Below are positions 33,356 through 42,341 of a stretch of 50,939 nucleotides of DNA, piece by piece. Position 1 is the stretch's first letter. Every line of letters starts with the position of its first letter. The stretch is from a bacterium (GTDB lineage Bacteria > UBP18 > UBA7526). The notes beneath the pieces were generated by a model. The model saw only the letters and a list, made by a program, of their open reading frames with translations, was not told the origin of the DNA and made no database searches. The stretch lies in contig JAUWYL010000007.1 in assembly GCA_030615855.1 (NCBI GenBank), positions 1-50,939 of the forward strand, in the 5' to 3' direction. The position numbers were made by a program, and so were the translations under genes.

Positions 33356-35188
33356 TTATACTAAATCTAGTTCTTTTAGTCTCTCCTTGGTAGGAATTCC
33401 CTTCTCGTCCCAGCCGCGGAGTCTATAGTATTCTGGGAGCATCTTGTTGAGATCAGGAACTTTTCCCTTCGCCTTGCCATCTGGCTTGGCGGTCAAGAGG
33501 CGTTTGGGTAGGATATCGTCCTTGCCAGAGATTCCCAGTTTTATGTCATAGAGTCTCTTAAGATTGAATAACCTCTCTCCAACTTTTAAGAGTTCCTCCT
33601 TATTCATCTCAAAACCAGTAACCCTATTCACCCACCTAGCGATCTGGGAGGGCTCTGCCCTTCCCATCAAAAACTTACAGAGCCCCAAGGGATTATAGAC
33701 GCTTAAGAAGTTCTGCAGGTTATAGACGATCTCCGGCTTATCCTCTTCTCTGAACTGATCTGGTGGCTCTATATATCCCAAGTCTTTTATTTTCAATCCT
33801 CTATCGAGGAAATAGGTCAAACCTTCCAAGTGGCAGGCGCCTCTTACTGCCGTAGCATAGGAGAGGGCCATGGAGAAATGTCCCCTTGGATCGTGAGCCG
33901 GATAGTCAAGACCCTTTGTCTGGGAAACGAAATCCTCTGTTCTTTTGCCAATCTTCTCTGCTGCTTTTACTGGTCCATCTGCTAAGTACTCTCCACCAAA
34001 CCCCTCCTTCTTGGCAATCTGATTTATGAGAGCAATCATGGCCTTAGAATCTCCCCACTTTATCTCTAAGCCTCCAATATCATCTTTCGTTATTTTTCCT
34101 TTTTCATAGCACTCCATGGCAAAAGCCAAAGTATTTCCGGTAGAGATGGTATCCAATCCGAATCTATTGCACAATTCATTTACATAGGCCAGGAGTTCCA
34201 GGTCATCATTGAGACAGTTTGCTCCCAGCATTCCCACTGTTTCATACTCTGGATAGTGGCCATAGAATTTTCCATACTTGCCGTCACCTTTGACAATTTT
34301 AGCACAGCCTATGGGACAAGCATAACAATGATAATGTCTTACCCAGATTGTCTCCCTCATCCTCTGCCCAGATATTCCCTTGATCCCTTCCGCCCAGGAG
34401 CCGAGTTGCCAGTTCTTTATCGGCAGGTCGGCGAAGGCCTCCACTGCTACTGCGCCACCGGAGGTACCGAATTCGCTCAATCCCTCTGCCTTCTCTTTTA
34501 TTACTGGAATCTCTTTCTTCAATAGTTCTCTTAAGGCCTCCCGATCCTTAACCTCTGGTCTTTGTTTCCCCCTCACCACGATGGCCTTCAGGTTCTTGGA
34601 ACCCATTACCGCTCCCGGTCCACCCCGGGCAGCATTCCGGGCATTTATTCCATCAAAGACAATACCTGCTATTCTGGATAGGTTCTCTCCTGCCTGACCG
34701 ATTGCAGCCACAAGCGTTCTCTCATCCGTCTCTTTCTTTAATAGTTCACTAGTTATAAAGGTGTCTTTTCCCCAAACATTTCCCGCATCTTTAATCTTAC
34801 AGGCCCCATCATCAATCCAGAGATAGACCGGTTTACTTGATTTCCCTTTAATCATTATTCCATCATATCCCGTGCACTTGAACTGGGCGGGCCAGTGGCC
34901 TCCTACTGTGGACTCATTCCATATTCCAGTTAGAGGACTTTTGCTACAGACGCTTAACTTGCAGGCCGTAGGAACCATAGTCCCGGTTAAGAGGCCGGCC
35001 ATAAAGATCAAGGGATTAGCAGGATCAAAAGGATCAAGACTCAGATCTGCCTCTTCAGATAATATCTTGGCTGCTAAGCCGCTTCCCATGAAGTATTTCT
35101 TAACATCCTCCTCACTTACTTCCTTTTCAGATATCTTCTGAGCGGTGAGATCGACTTCCAGTATCTTTCCCTGATAACCATAGCTCAT
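33356..35188 (-). CDS. Tungsten aldehyde:ferredoxin oxidoreductase family protein
   Basis: A 610-residue AOR-family enzyme. N-terminal 'GYQGKILEVDLT' and 'GSGLAAKIL' are classic. The tungstopterin region has 'AARGGPGAVMGSKNLKAI'. The [4Fe-4S] cluster Cys are in 'HCYACPIGC' with the fourth in 'NPLGLCKFL'. AORs oxidise aldehydes to acids and reduce ferredoxin. In this operon malonate or methylmalonate semialdehyde is the obvious substrate, but AOR-family enzymes also reduce acids and act on other substrates. ATG at 35188 with AGAGG nine bases upstream; the upstream extension translates spacer words. No dedicated ferredoxin gene is nearby. Confidence 0.9.
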   Translation of the reverse strand: MSYGYQGKILEVDLTAQKISEKEVSEEDVKKYFMGSGLAAKILSEEADLSLDPFDPANPLIFMAGLLTGTMVPTACKLSVCSKSPLTGIWNESTVGGHWPAQFKCTGYDGIMIKGKSSKPVYLWIDDGACKIKDAGNVWGKDTFITSELLKKETDERTLVAAIGQAGENLSRIAGIVFDGINARNAARGGPGAVMGSKNLKAIVVRGKQRPEVKDREALRELLKKEIPVIKEKAEGLSEFGTSGGAVAVEAFADLPIKNWQLGSWAEGIKGISGQRMRETIWVRHYHCYACPIGCAKIVKGDGKYGKFYGHYPEYETVGMLGANCLNDDLELLAYVNELCNRFGLDTISTGNTLAFAMECYEKGKITKDDIGGLEIKWGDSKAMIALINQIAKKEGFGGEYLADGPVKAAEKIGKRTEDFVSQTKGLDYPAHDPRGHFSMALSYATAVRGACHLEGLTYFLDRGLKIKDLGYIEPPDQFREEDKPEIVYNLQNFLSVYNPLGLCKFLMGRAEPSQIARWVNRVTGFEMNKEELLKVGERLFNLKRLYDIKLGISGKDDILPKRLLTAKPDGKAKGKVPDLNKMLPEYYRLRGWDEKGIPTKERLKELDLV

Positions 35189-35227
35189 CTTTATCAACCT
35201 CTTTATGCACAGATTAGCACTGATTGC

Positions 35228-35354
35228 AACACGGATAGACACAGATGACTAAATGCAAAAATTAAAGTGCAAAATGACAAATCAAAATTTAAAATTTTGG
35301 ATTTCAATACGTAGTCTTGATTTTTGATATTTGATTTTTAAATTTAAACTAATC
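35228..35354. repeat. Dispersed AT-rich element, copy 1 (inverted relative to 44 kb)
   Basis: Near-identical, in reverse complement, to 44280-44412. It runs from AACACGGATAGACAC through TGCAAAATGACAAATC to AATTTAAACTAATCC. Length differs chiefly by one GCATTTT-type unit. Outer arms are CACGGAT/ATCCGTG words. Confidence 0.85.
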
Positions 35355-35390
35355 CGTGTGAATCCGCAATCAATCCGTATGAATCCGTGT

Positions 35391-36578
35391 TTAGATGACT
35401 CTTTCTTTCCTCAACTCCTTAATCTTTTTCGGGCTATACCTGAGATACTTCTTCAGAATCTCCTTTGTATGCTCTCCCAGCAATGGCGGACGGCCAGGAA
35501 TTTCGTCTGAGAATCCAGCCATCTTCAGAGGAGTTCCAGCCATCTTGATCCTTCCCGCTACAGGGTGTTTGATCTCCTGGATCATGTTGCGAAATAGAAT
35601 CTGGGGGTGACGCACCATCCTCTCCATATTATTCACCGGGCCACAGGGAATACCCCGTTCATTGAAGATAGTTAAAAGTTCCTTAACTGTTCTCTTCTTC
35701 GTCCATCTCTCAATCAGGGATTTAAGAATCCTTTCATTCTTCACTCTCTTTTTATTATTCGTAAACCTGGGATCTTTGAGGAAGTTCTTTCTTCCCATTG
35801 CCTGGCAGAAATTATGCCAGAGTTTCTCATTGCCGATGGCGATTACCATATAGCCATCCTTGGCTCTAAACATATCAAAGGGTGTTAGAGAAGGGTGTCG
35901 CGATCCAATGGGCGTGGGTGATTTTCCGGTAGCAAAGTACCTTATGATGGCATTCTCTAAAACAGAGGCTACGGAGTCCACCATGGCAACATCGATCCGG
36001 GAACCCTTCCCTGTCTGTTCTCGATTATAGAGAGCGATCATTATTCCATAAGCGGTGAACATCCCGGCTAAGATATCAGCGATGGAGGTTCCCACCCTGG
36101 TAGGAGGGCCATCGGGAAAGCCGGTGATGGACATTATTCCTCCTACTGCCTGGGCAACGATGTCGTATCCCGCCATGCGGGATATGGGCCCGGTCTGGCC
36201 ATAGCCAGAGGTTGAGGCATAGATTACCCTGGGGTTTATCTTCTTTATATCTTGATAGCCAAAGCCCAGTTTATCCATGGTCCCTGGACGAAAGTTCTCC
36301 AAGATAACATCCACCTTCTCTATTAATCTTCTTACAATTTCCTTTCCTTCCTCATGCTTCAGGTTTAAAGTGATGGATTTCTTCCCCCGATTGAGGCTCA
36401 TATAGTAGCCGCTTTCTCCTTTAATGAAGGGGCCAAAGAAGCGGGCATCGTCACCAGTTCTGGGTCTCTCAACCTTTATCACCTCTGCTCCCATATCACA
36501 GAGCATCATGGCGCAGTAGGGTCCGGCTAACACCCTGGTAAAGTCTAAGACCCTAATCCCTTTTAATGGCTTCTTCAT
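35391..36578 (-). CDS. CaiB/BaiF class III CoA-transferase
   Basis: A 395-residue family III CoA-transferase. 'GIRVLDFTRVLAGPYCAMMLCDMGAEVIKVE' is the family opening (seen in parts), then 'NRGKKSI', 'ENFRPG', 'GYGQTGP' and 'GTSIADILAGMFTAYGIM' with the catalytic Asp. It moves CoA between carboxylic acids. Here it could form malonyl-CoA or methylmalonyl-CoA from acetyl- or propionyl-CoA, linking the oxidoreductase to the decarboxylase (inference). ATG at 36578 with GGGGGAAGG upstream. Confidence 0.9.
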   Translation of the reverse strand: MKKPLKGIRVLDFTRVLAGPYCAMMLCDMGAEVIKVERPRTGDDARFFGPFIKGESGYYMSLNRGKKSITLNLKHEEGKEIVRRLIEKVDVILENFRPGTMDKLGFGYQDIKKINPRVIYASTSGYGQTGPISRMAGYDIVAQAVGGIMSITGFPDGPPTRVGTSIADILAGMFTAYGIMIALYNREQTGKGSRIDVAMVDSVASVLENAIIRYFATGKSPTPIGSRHPSLTPFDMFRAKDGYMVIAIGNEKLWHNFCQAMGRKNFLKDPRFTNNKKRVKNERILKSLIERWTKKRTVKELLTIFNERGIPCGPVNNMERMVRHPQILFRNMIQEIKHPVAGRIKMAGTPLKMAGFSDEIPGRPPLLGEHTKEILKKYLRYSPKKIKELRKERVI

Positions 36579-36655
36579 CCTTCCCCCTTTTATATTCGTG
36601 TTGATTCGTGTTTCCATCTCTCCCGTTTTCGCTTTACAGTTCGCGTTGATTCGCG
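36579..36655. repeat. TTCGTGTTGATTCG word spacer
   Basis: ATTCGTGTTGATTCGTG, then TTCGCGTTGATTCGCG words; one orientation only. It makes a false ATG extension for the CoA-transferase. Confidence 0.5.
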
Positions 36656-37138
36656 TTATTCTATGATTGCCAAGACATCTCCAGTATTGACCATATCTCC
36701 CTTGGCCACCCGGATCTCCTTTATTCTTCCCTCCTTGGGACTAAAGACCTCACTCTCCATTTTCATGGCCTCTAAGATAAGAATGACCTCATCCTTGTTC
36801 ACTCTTTCTCCCTCACTGGCCTCAACGCTTATTATCTGGCCACTCATGGGTGAGATAATGGTTCCCTCTTCTTTTTCTTCTAATCTCTCTATCTTTCGTC
36901 GGACGGCAAGCTTCTCTGCCTCCTCTATCTCTAAACGATAGAGCTCCTGATTGACAGAGATTAGGGTAGGAAGGCCATTCTCCTCCTCCAAAGAGGATAT
37001 CTCATAGGAGCGATTATTGACCAGAAGGGAGTCCTTGTTCAAATCGACATGATATGGTCTGCCGTTCACGACGATCATCCCCGGTTCCTTTACCTCTACC
37101 CGATAGTGATCGTTACCAACAGCGACCCGGAATCTCAT
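36656..37138 (-). CDS. Biotin carboxyl carrier protein (paired with biotin carboxylase)
   Basis: A 160-residue protein. Residues 1-85 are a beta-rich domain, then a biotinyl domain starting 'ISPMSGQIISVEASEG' with biotinylation motif 'EAMKMES'. The ATG at 37138 overlaps the biotin carboxylase stop (ATGA). This layout, with a beta domain before the biotinyl domain, matches carriers that pair with a free biotin carboxylase of the acyl-CoA carboxylase type. It is the second biotin carrier in the block; the other lies at 39848-40231. Confidence 0.85.
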   Translation of the reverse strand: MRFRVAVGNDHYRVEVKEPGMIVVNGRPYHVDLNKDSLLVNNRSYEISSLEEENGLPTLISVNQELYRLEIEEAEKLAVRRKIERLEEKEEGTIISPMSGQIISVEASEGERVNKDEVILILEAMKMESEVFSPKEGRIKEIRVAKGDMVNTGDVLAIIE

Positions 37139-38649
37139 ATCTTCTTCAATCCTCTCCGCCACTTGCTTTCGGCGAACCCTCTTCTCCAGAGATTTTCTCT
37201 CTTTTTCTCCCTCTTTAGAGGGGTTCCCTTACGGTTCTGATAGGCGAGGAGACAGCCGGTAATGACCGCTATCTTCTCTGAGGCCCGATTATTCACCTTT
37301 AACCTCTTAAGTAACCTATGCCTCTCAATGAAGGAAAGGCTTATCTTTCCCCTTTGAAAATCCCTTTCACAGAGAATGGCCTTATGTAAGGGAACGGTAG
37401 TCTTCACCCCTTCGATAATGAATTCATTCAAGGCCGCTCCCATCCTTCTTATCACCTCTTCCCTATCTTTCCCCCAGACAGTGAGTTTGGCAATCAGGGT
37501 ATCGTAGTATAAAGGAATGGTATACCCGGAATAGATAGAGCTATCCACCCTCACTCCCAGTCCTCCTGGGAATCTCAGGTTTCTGATCGTTCCTGGAGAG
37601 GGAGCAAAGTCATTCAAGGGATCTTCAACATTTATTCGGCACTCCATAGCACATCCATCTAAGGAAATATCTTTCTGCCTGAAACGTAACCTCTCACCAG
37701 TGGCAAGCCTTATCTGGGCTTTAACCAGATCAATCCCGGTTACTCTCTCAGTTACCGAATGCTCCACCTGAATCCGAGCATTTATCTCAATGAAGTAGAA
37801 GTTCTTTCTCTCATCTAAGATAAATTCTACCGTCCCAGCATTAGTATATTCCACGGCTTTTGCGACCTTTACCGCTGCCTCTCCCAATCTATTTCTCAAT
37901 TTCTCATCGACTACTGGAGAGGGCGTCTCCTCTAAAAGTTTCTGATACCTTCTCTGTATCGTGCAGTCCCTCTCCCCAAGATGAATCATATTATTATGCT
38001 CATCGGCCAATATCTGGACCTCGATATGCCTGGGATTCCTGATATACTTCTCAATGTAAAGGGCGGGGTCATCGAAGGAGACTCGAGCCTCTAACCTGGC
38101 CACCTTCAAGAGAGAAGGAAGTTCTTTTAATCTATTAACCCGGCGTAGTCCTCGTCCTCCCCCACCATAGGCGGCCTTGATTATTATCGGAAGCCCTAAT
38201 CTTCGGGCCAAATCCCGGGCCTCCTTATTACTCTTTATCGGTTCTTTTGAACCCGGTATTATAGGAACTCCAGCCTCCTCCACAATCTTTCTGGCCAAGA
38301 GCTTATTACCCACTCTTTCCATAGTGCGGGAATCTGGGCCGACGAATTTTATTCTATTCTTCTCACATAATTTAACAAACTTTGGATTCTCTGCCAAGAA
38401 GCCATATCCCGGATGAACGGCCTGGGCCCCACTTGACTTAGCGATCTCGATGATCTTTCTCATATTGAGGTAGCTCTCCTTGGGCTGAGGTCCACCCAAA
38501 AAATAGGCCTCGTGCGCCAGCTTGACGTAAAGGCTCGCTCTATCAACTGAGGAGTAGACAGCAACCGTCTGGATGCCCAGTTCCCGGCAGGCACGAATGA
38601 TCCTTACCGCAATCTCTCCCCGATTGGCGATCAGTATCTTCTTGAACAT
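37135..38649 (-). CDS. accC: Biotin carboxylase with C-terminal tail
   Basis: A 504-residue ATP-grasp biotin carboxylase. 'FKKILIANRGEIAVRI', 'GGGGRGLRRV' (ATP loop), 'LGERDCTIQRRYQK' and 'FIEINARIQVEHSVTE' mark the active site. It carboxylates biotin with ATP and bicarbonate. It is about 50 residues longer than AccC: the tail has 'SEKIAVITGCLLAY' and a basic WRR-rich end, resembling the end of the OadG-like protein at 40228. It overlaps the biotin carrier downstream and follows the Na+-pump beta subunit. ATG with TAGGTGAGA. Confidence 0.92.
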   Translation of the reverse strand: MFKKILIANRGEIAVRIIRACRELGIQTVAVYSSVDRASLYVKLAHEAYFLGGPQPKESYLNMRKIIEIAKSSGAQAVHPGYGFLAENPKFVKLCEKNRIKFVGPDSRTMERVGNKLLARKIVEEAGVPIIPGSKEPIKSNKEARDLARRLGLPIIIKAAYGGGGRGLRRVNRLKELPSLLKVARLEARVSFDDPALYIEKYIRNPRHIEVQILADEHNNMIHLGERDCTIQRRYQKLLEETPSPVVDEKLRNRLGEAAVKVAKAVEYTNAGTVEFILDERKNFYFIEINARIQVEHSVTERVTGIDLVKAQIRLATGERLRFRQKDISLDGCAMECRINVEDPLNDFAPSPGTIRNLRFPGGLGVRVDSSIYSGYTIPLYYDTLIAKLTVWGKDREEVIRRMGAALNEFIIEGVKTTVPLHKAILCERDFQRGKISLSFIERHRLLKRLKVNNRASEKIAVITGCLLAYQNRKGTPLKREKKRENLWRRGFAESKWRRGLKKI

Positions 38650-38664
38650 TTTTCTCTCACCTAG

Positions 38665-38705
38665 AGGTTTACGGTGTACGGTTAACGGTAAACGGTAAAC
38701 GATCC
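38665..38705. repeat. GTTTACGGT / GGTAAACG palindromic words
   Basis: GGTTTACGGTGTACGGTTAACGG is followed by TAAACGGTAAACG, its reverse complement, with GTTAAC at the centre. Confidence 0.65.
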
Positions 38706-38711
38706 TTCTTG

Positions 38712-39848
38712 TTATCCAAGAATAGCAAGTAGGATTCCAGCGGCGATAGCAGAACCGATCACTCCCGCCACATTGGGGCCCATAGCATGCATTAATAAGA
38801 AGTTACTGGGATCCTCCCTCTGTCCCTCCTTCTGTACCACCCGGGCCGCCATGGGGACGGCAGAAACTCCTGCCGCACCGATCAGAGGATTGATAGGTTC
38901 TTTGGAGAAGAAGGACATAAGCTTACCAAAAAGCACCCCGCTTGCCGTGGCAATGGAGAAGGCGATCACTCCTAAGACCAGTATCTTCAGGGTAACCAAA
39001 GTGAGGAAGGTCTCTCCCCTCATAGTGGCTCCGATGCATATCCCTAAGAATATAGTGGTGATATTTATGATCTCGTTCTCTGCCGTACGGGCCAGCCTCT
39101 TCACCACCCCGCTCTCCCTCATCAAGTTTCCCAGCATGAACATCCCGATTAAAGGAGAGGCCTTGGGGACTAATAGGATACATAGGATGGCAACGATTAA
39201 GGGAAAGAGTATTTTCTCCCTTCTTGAGACCGGACGCAGTTGCTTCATAATAATCTTTCTCTCCTCTTTAGTAGTAAGAAGCCTCATGATAGGGGGCTGG
39301 ATGAGGGGGACCAGGGCCATATAGGAGTAGGCAGCAATAGCGACCGGTCCCATCAAATGGGGAGCGAGGATAGAGGTAGTGAAGATGGCGGTTGGACCAT
39401 CTGCACCACCAATGATTCCTATGGAGCCTGCTTCAGGGAGGGTAAAGCCTAATCCAATGGCGCCCAAGAGAGTGGCGAAGATCCCGAACTGGGCCGCAGC
39501 CCCCAAGAGAAAGGTCTTGGGATGAGCCAGAAGGGGGCCGAAATCGGTCATGGCTCCGATACCCAAGAAGATTAAAGGAGGGAAAATGCCATATTTTATT
39601 CCGAAGTAGAGGTAGTAGAGCATCCCTCCTTCCTCCATTATTCCGGATAGAGGGATATTGGCCAATATGCTCCCGAAACCGATAGGAATGAGAAGTAATG
39701 GTTCATACTTCTTGGCGATGGCTAAGTAGATTAATAGGCATCCAACCCCAATCATGATTATATTCTGATAAGTGAGGTTGGTATATCCAATATTTTCTAA
39801 GAGGCTAGCAAATGCCCTTCCCAGATTCTGGATTTGAGAGAAAAACAT
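38712..39848 (-). CDS. Na+-translocating decarboxylase beta subunit
   Basis: A 378-residue polytopic membrane protein of the OadB/GcdB/MmdB family. Signatures: '[10 protein letters not shown]', '[14 protein letters not shown]' with the Na+-site Asp, '[11 protein letters not shown]', '[11 protein letters not shown]' and '[15 protein letters not shown]'. It uses carboxybiotin decarboxylation to move Na+ outward. Length fits the family. The ATG overlaps the biotin carrier stop by one base (TAATG). Whether the whole enzyme is a methylmalonyl-CoA, malonyl-CoA or glutaconyl-CoA decarboxylase depends on the carboxyltransferase at 40598. Confidence 0.93.
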   Translation of the reverse strand: MFFSQIQNLGRAFASLLENIGYTNLTYQNIIMIGVGCLLIYLAIAKKYEPLLLIPIGFGSILANIPLSGIMEEGGMLYYLYFGIKYGIFPPLIFLGIGAMTDFGPLLAHPKTFLLGAAAQFGIFATLLGAIGLGFTLPEAGSIGIIGGADGPTAIFTTSILAPHLMGPVAIAAYSYMALVPLIQPPIMRLLTTKEERKIIMKQLRPVSRREKILFPLIVAILCILLVPKASPLIGMFMLGNLMRESGVVKRLARTAENEIINITTIFLGICIGATMRGETFLTLVTLKILVLGVIAFSIATASGVLFGKLMSFFSKEPINPLIGAAGVSAVPMAARVVQKEGQREDPSNFLLMHAMGPNVAGVIGSAIAAGILLAILG

Positions 39849-40231
39849 TACTTTCTTCCTAAAGGAGTAAGGATCATGAGAAGGTTCCCAATATCCACCT
39901 TCTCTCCCTTCTTCACCTTGATCTCCTTAACCACCCCTTTAGCAGGGGTAATGATGGCGTTCTCCATCTTCATGGCCTCCAAGATGATGACCGTCTCTCC
40001 TGCCTTTACCTTATCCCCTACCTGCTTCTTTATCTCTATGATGAGCCCCGGGATGGGAGAGGTGATATCAATTTCCTTCTTAGTAACGCGGGGGGCTTGA
40101 GGAATGAGGAGCTTCTTAATGCTTACCTCTACCCCAGGCCTCTTGGAAGGAATAGGAGCCTGAGCAGAGGTCTCTTCCTCTATCTCCACCTCAAATACCT
40201 TTCCATTTACCTTAATCCTAAACTTCCTCAT
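39848..40231 (-). CDS. Biotin carrier subunit of Na+-pumping decarboxylase
   Basis: A 127-residue GcdC/MmdC-like biotin carrier. Short N-terminal beta segment ('[17 protein letters not shown]'), a Pro/Ser linker, then biotinyl domain '[17 protein letters not shown]' with 'EAMKMENAI'. The linker is much shorter than in typical GcdC. The ATG overlaps the OadG-like stop (ATGA) and the stop overlaps the beta subunit start. Carboxybiotin shuttles from the carboxyltransferase to the beta subunit. Confidence 0.88.
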   Translation of the reverse strand: MRKFRIKVNGKVFEVEIEEETSAQAPIPSKRPGVEVSIKKLLIPQAPRVTKKEIDITSPIPGLIIEIKKQVGDKVKAGETVIILEAMKMENAIITPAKGVVKEIKVKKGEKVDIGNLLMILTPLGRK

Positions 40232-40515
40232 CTAAGAACCCTTCTTCTAATGAGGGAGGTTCTCATCTGCTCTTCCCTCTTCCTCCTCGCCCATCTGGAT
40301 GGCTTATAGTGAACCTCGCTCTCTGGTGATTCTAAGGCGACTAAGGCAGCGGATAAGGCGGCAATGGTCTCCTTCTCCCTTCCTGGATAGCGGGTAACCT
40401 TCTTCTTAGAAAGCCGGGCTAACAGTCGCATAATAATGACCAGGAGAAACAAGGAAGCGAAGACGATGAGCATCCCAACGATGACAATGGATATCCCGCT
40501 CAGCCACTTCTCCAT
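40228..40515 (-). CDS. OadG-like gamma/delta subunit
   Basis: A 95-residue protein with one membrane helix (about residues 8-32, 'IVIVGMLIVFASLFLLVIIM') and a cytoplasmic tail with 'ETIAALSAALVAL' and a basic Trp-containing end ('SRWARRKREEQM'). OadG-type subunits anchor the carboxyltransferase to the membrane. The tail motif recurs at the end of the biotin carboxylase at 37135. ATG preceded by GCGAGGGTG from the word CCGAGCGAAGCGAGG. Confidence 0.82.
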   Translation of the reverse strand: MEKWLSGISIVIVGMLIVFASLFLLVIIMRLLARLSKKKVTRYPGREKETIAALSAALVALESPESEVHYKPSRWARRKREEQMRTSLIRRRVLR

Positions 40516-40597
40516 ATCACCCTCGCTTCGCTCGGAATTAGTTAATAAGTTGACAAGTTGATAAGTTTACTTGTTAACTTCTGGTTACTGGTTACTT
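40516..40597. repeat. AAGTTAAT and TTACTGG word spacer
   Basis: GCGAAGCGAGG word (40519-40533), then GTTAATAAGTTGACAAGTTGATAAG words and CTGGTTACTGGTTAC words. Confidence 0.6.
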
Positions 40598-42241
40598 CTA
40601 TAGTGGTATATTCCCATGCTTCTTCTGGGGTCTCGATTCTCCCTTTGAGGAAAACATCTCTAAGGCCTTGATGAGTTGGGGTCTGGTCTCATAGGGTTCG
40701 ATGACCTTATCCACATATCCCCGGCGGGCAGCAACATAGGGATTGGCGAACTTCTTTGTATACTCCGCTATCTTCTTTGCCAGGACCTCTTGAGGCTTCT
40801 TGCTTGAGGCGATTTCCTTTTTATATACGATCTCTGCTGCTCCCTGGGGACCCATGACCGCGATCTCTGCAGTGGGCCAAGCATAGACGGCATCCGCCCC
40901 TAAGTGCCGGGAGCACATCCCGATATATGCCCCTCCATATGCCTTTCTGAGGATGATAGTTAATTTGGGTACTGTGGCCTCAGAGTAGGCATATAAGAGC
41001 TTTGCCCCATGCCTAATCACTCCCCCATGCTCCTGGTCTGTTCCTGGCAAGTATCCCGGGACATCGACAAAGGTAACCAGAGGGATATTAAAAGAGTCAC
41101 AGAATCTGACAAACCTGGCTGCTTTATCAGAACTATTGACATCCAAGACCCCTGCTAAGACCTTGGGCTGATTGGCAATAATGCCTACGGAGTAACCGTT
41201 CAATCTTCCAAAGCCGATGACCATATTGGGGGCGAAATAGGACTGTATCTCAAAGAACTCGGAAGCATCGACCACCTTCTCAATGACATCCCGCACATCA
41301 TAGGGCTTCTTGGGGATGGTGGGGACCAGATTGGCTAAGGTCTCATCCATCCGGTTAGGATCATCACCCAAGTCAATGATGGCCGGCTCCTCCAGGTTAT
41401 TGGAGGGGATGTAACTTAAGAGTTTCTTCAGAAGATTAAAGGCTTCCTCCTCAGATTCGCAGGCAAAGTGGGCCACCCCGGATAATTGGTTATGGGCCAT
41501 GGCCCCTCCTAATTCCTCCTGACTAACATCCTCTCCCGTGACGGTCTTTACCACATCCGGGCCAGTGATGAACATCCTGCTAATTCCCTTCACCATGAAG
41601 GTGAAGTCGGTGATGGCGGGGGAATAGACCGCTCCTCCCGCACAGGGACCCAAGATGACTGAGATCTGAGGGATTACCCCAGAGGCAAGAGTATTCCTAT
41701 AGAATATATCTCCATAACCTTTCAGGGAATCCACCCCTTCCTGAATCCGAGCCCCTCCAGAGTCATTTATCCCAATTAGAGGAACGCCCATCTTCATGGC
41801 CAGATCCATGACCTTGCATATCTTCTGGGCATGCATCTCACCCAGACTTCCCCCAGCAATGGTGAAGTCCTGGGCAAAGAGACAGACCCTCCTTCCATCC
41901 ATGCGACCATAACCCGTGACCACTCCCTCACCAGGAAGGGCTTTCTTATCCATCCCTAAATCTGTTGCCCGGTGTCTAACGAAGATATCCGTCTCCTCAA
42001 AGCTTCCGTCATCCAACAAAAGGTCGATCCTCTCTCTTGCCATAAGCTTTCCTTTCTTATGCTGGGCTTCGATCCTCTCCTTCCCACCCCCTAAGAAGAT
42101 CTTCTCTCTCTTCTCCTTTAGTTCGGCCATCTTCTGGGCTATGGTAGCCTTGGGTATCACCTCTACCCCAGGAGGCCTCTTCACCACTTCTTTCTTCAAC
42201 TTCTTCTTCAGAATCCCTTTGATCTTTTTAAAGATTGGCAT
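40598..42241 (-). CDS. mmdA: Acyl-CoA carboxyltransferase / decarboxylase alpha subunit
   Basis: A 547-residue carboxyltransferase of the MmdA/PccB type. Signatures: '[16 protein letters not shown]', '[16 protein letters not shown]', '[14 protein letters not shown]', '[20 protein letters not shown]' and '[11 protein letters not shown]' for the CoA and carboxybiotin pockets. It moves the carboxyl of malonyl-CoA or methylmalonyl-CoA to biotin, or back. An extra N-terminal segment of about 30 Lys-rich residues precedes the usual start ('[16 protein letters not shown]'). ATG at 42241 with AGGAGG six bases upstream. First gene of the decarboxylase set. Not the oxaloacetate type. Confidence 0.92.
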   Translation of the reverse strand: MPIFKKIKGILKKKLKKEVVKRPPGVEVIPKATIAQKMAELKEKREKIFLGGGKERIEAQHKKGKLMARERIDLLLDDGSFEETDIFVRHRATDLGMDKKALPGEGVVTGYGRMDGRRVCLFAQDFTIAGGSLGEMHAQKICKVMDLAMKMGVPLIGINDSGGARIQEGVDSLKGYGDIFYRNTLASGVIPQISVILGPCAGGAVYSPAITDFTFMVKGISRMFITGPDVVKTVTGEDVSQEELGGAMAHNQLSGVAHFACESEEEAFNLLKKLLSYIPSNNLEEPAIIDLGDDPNRMDETLANLVPTIPKKPYDVRDVIEKVVDASEFFEIQSYFAPNMVIGFGRLNGYSVGIIANQPKVLAGVLDVNSSDKAARFVRFCDSFNIPLVTFVDVPGYLPGTDQEHGGVIRHGAKLLYAYSEATVPKLTIILRKAYGGAYIGMCSRHLGADAVYAWPTAEIAVMGPQGAAEIVYKKEIASSKKPQEVLAKKIAEYTKKFANPYVAARRGYVDKVIEPYETRPQLIKALEMFSSKGESRPQKKHGNIPL

Positions 42242-42257
42242 CTCTTTCCTCCTTTTT

Positions 42258-42341
42258 GACACGGATTTTTTTGCATTGCTTACTGCTTAGGCAAAAACAC
42301 CGCGGATTGTCACGGATTCATCCGTTTCTTTAAATCCGTGC
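42258..42341. repeat. CACGGATT palindromic spacer
   Basis: GACACGGATTTTTTTGC and GCGGATTGTCACGGATTC on the left, AATCCGTGCTCATCCGTGC on the right. The right arm enters the 3' end of the transketolase gene. Confidence 0.65.
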
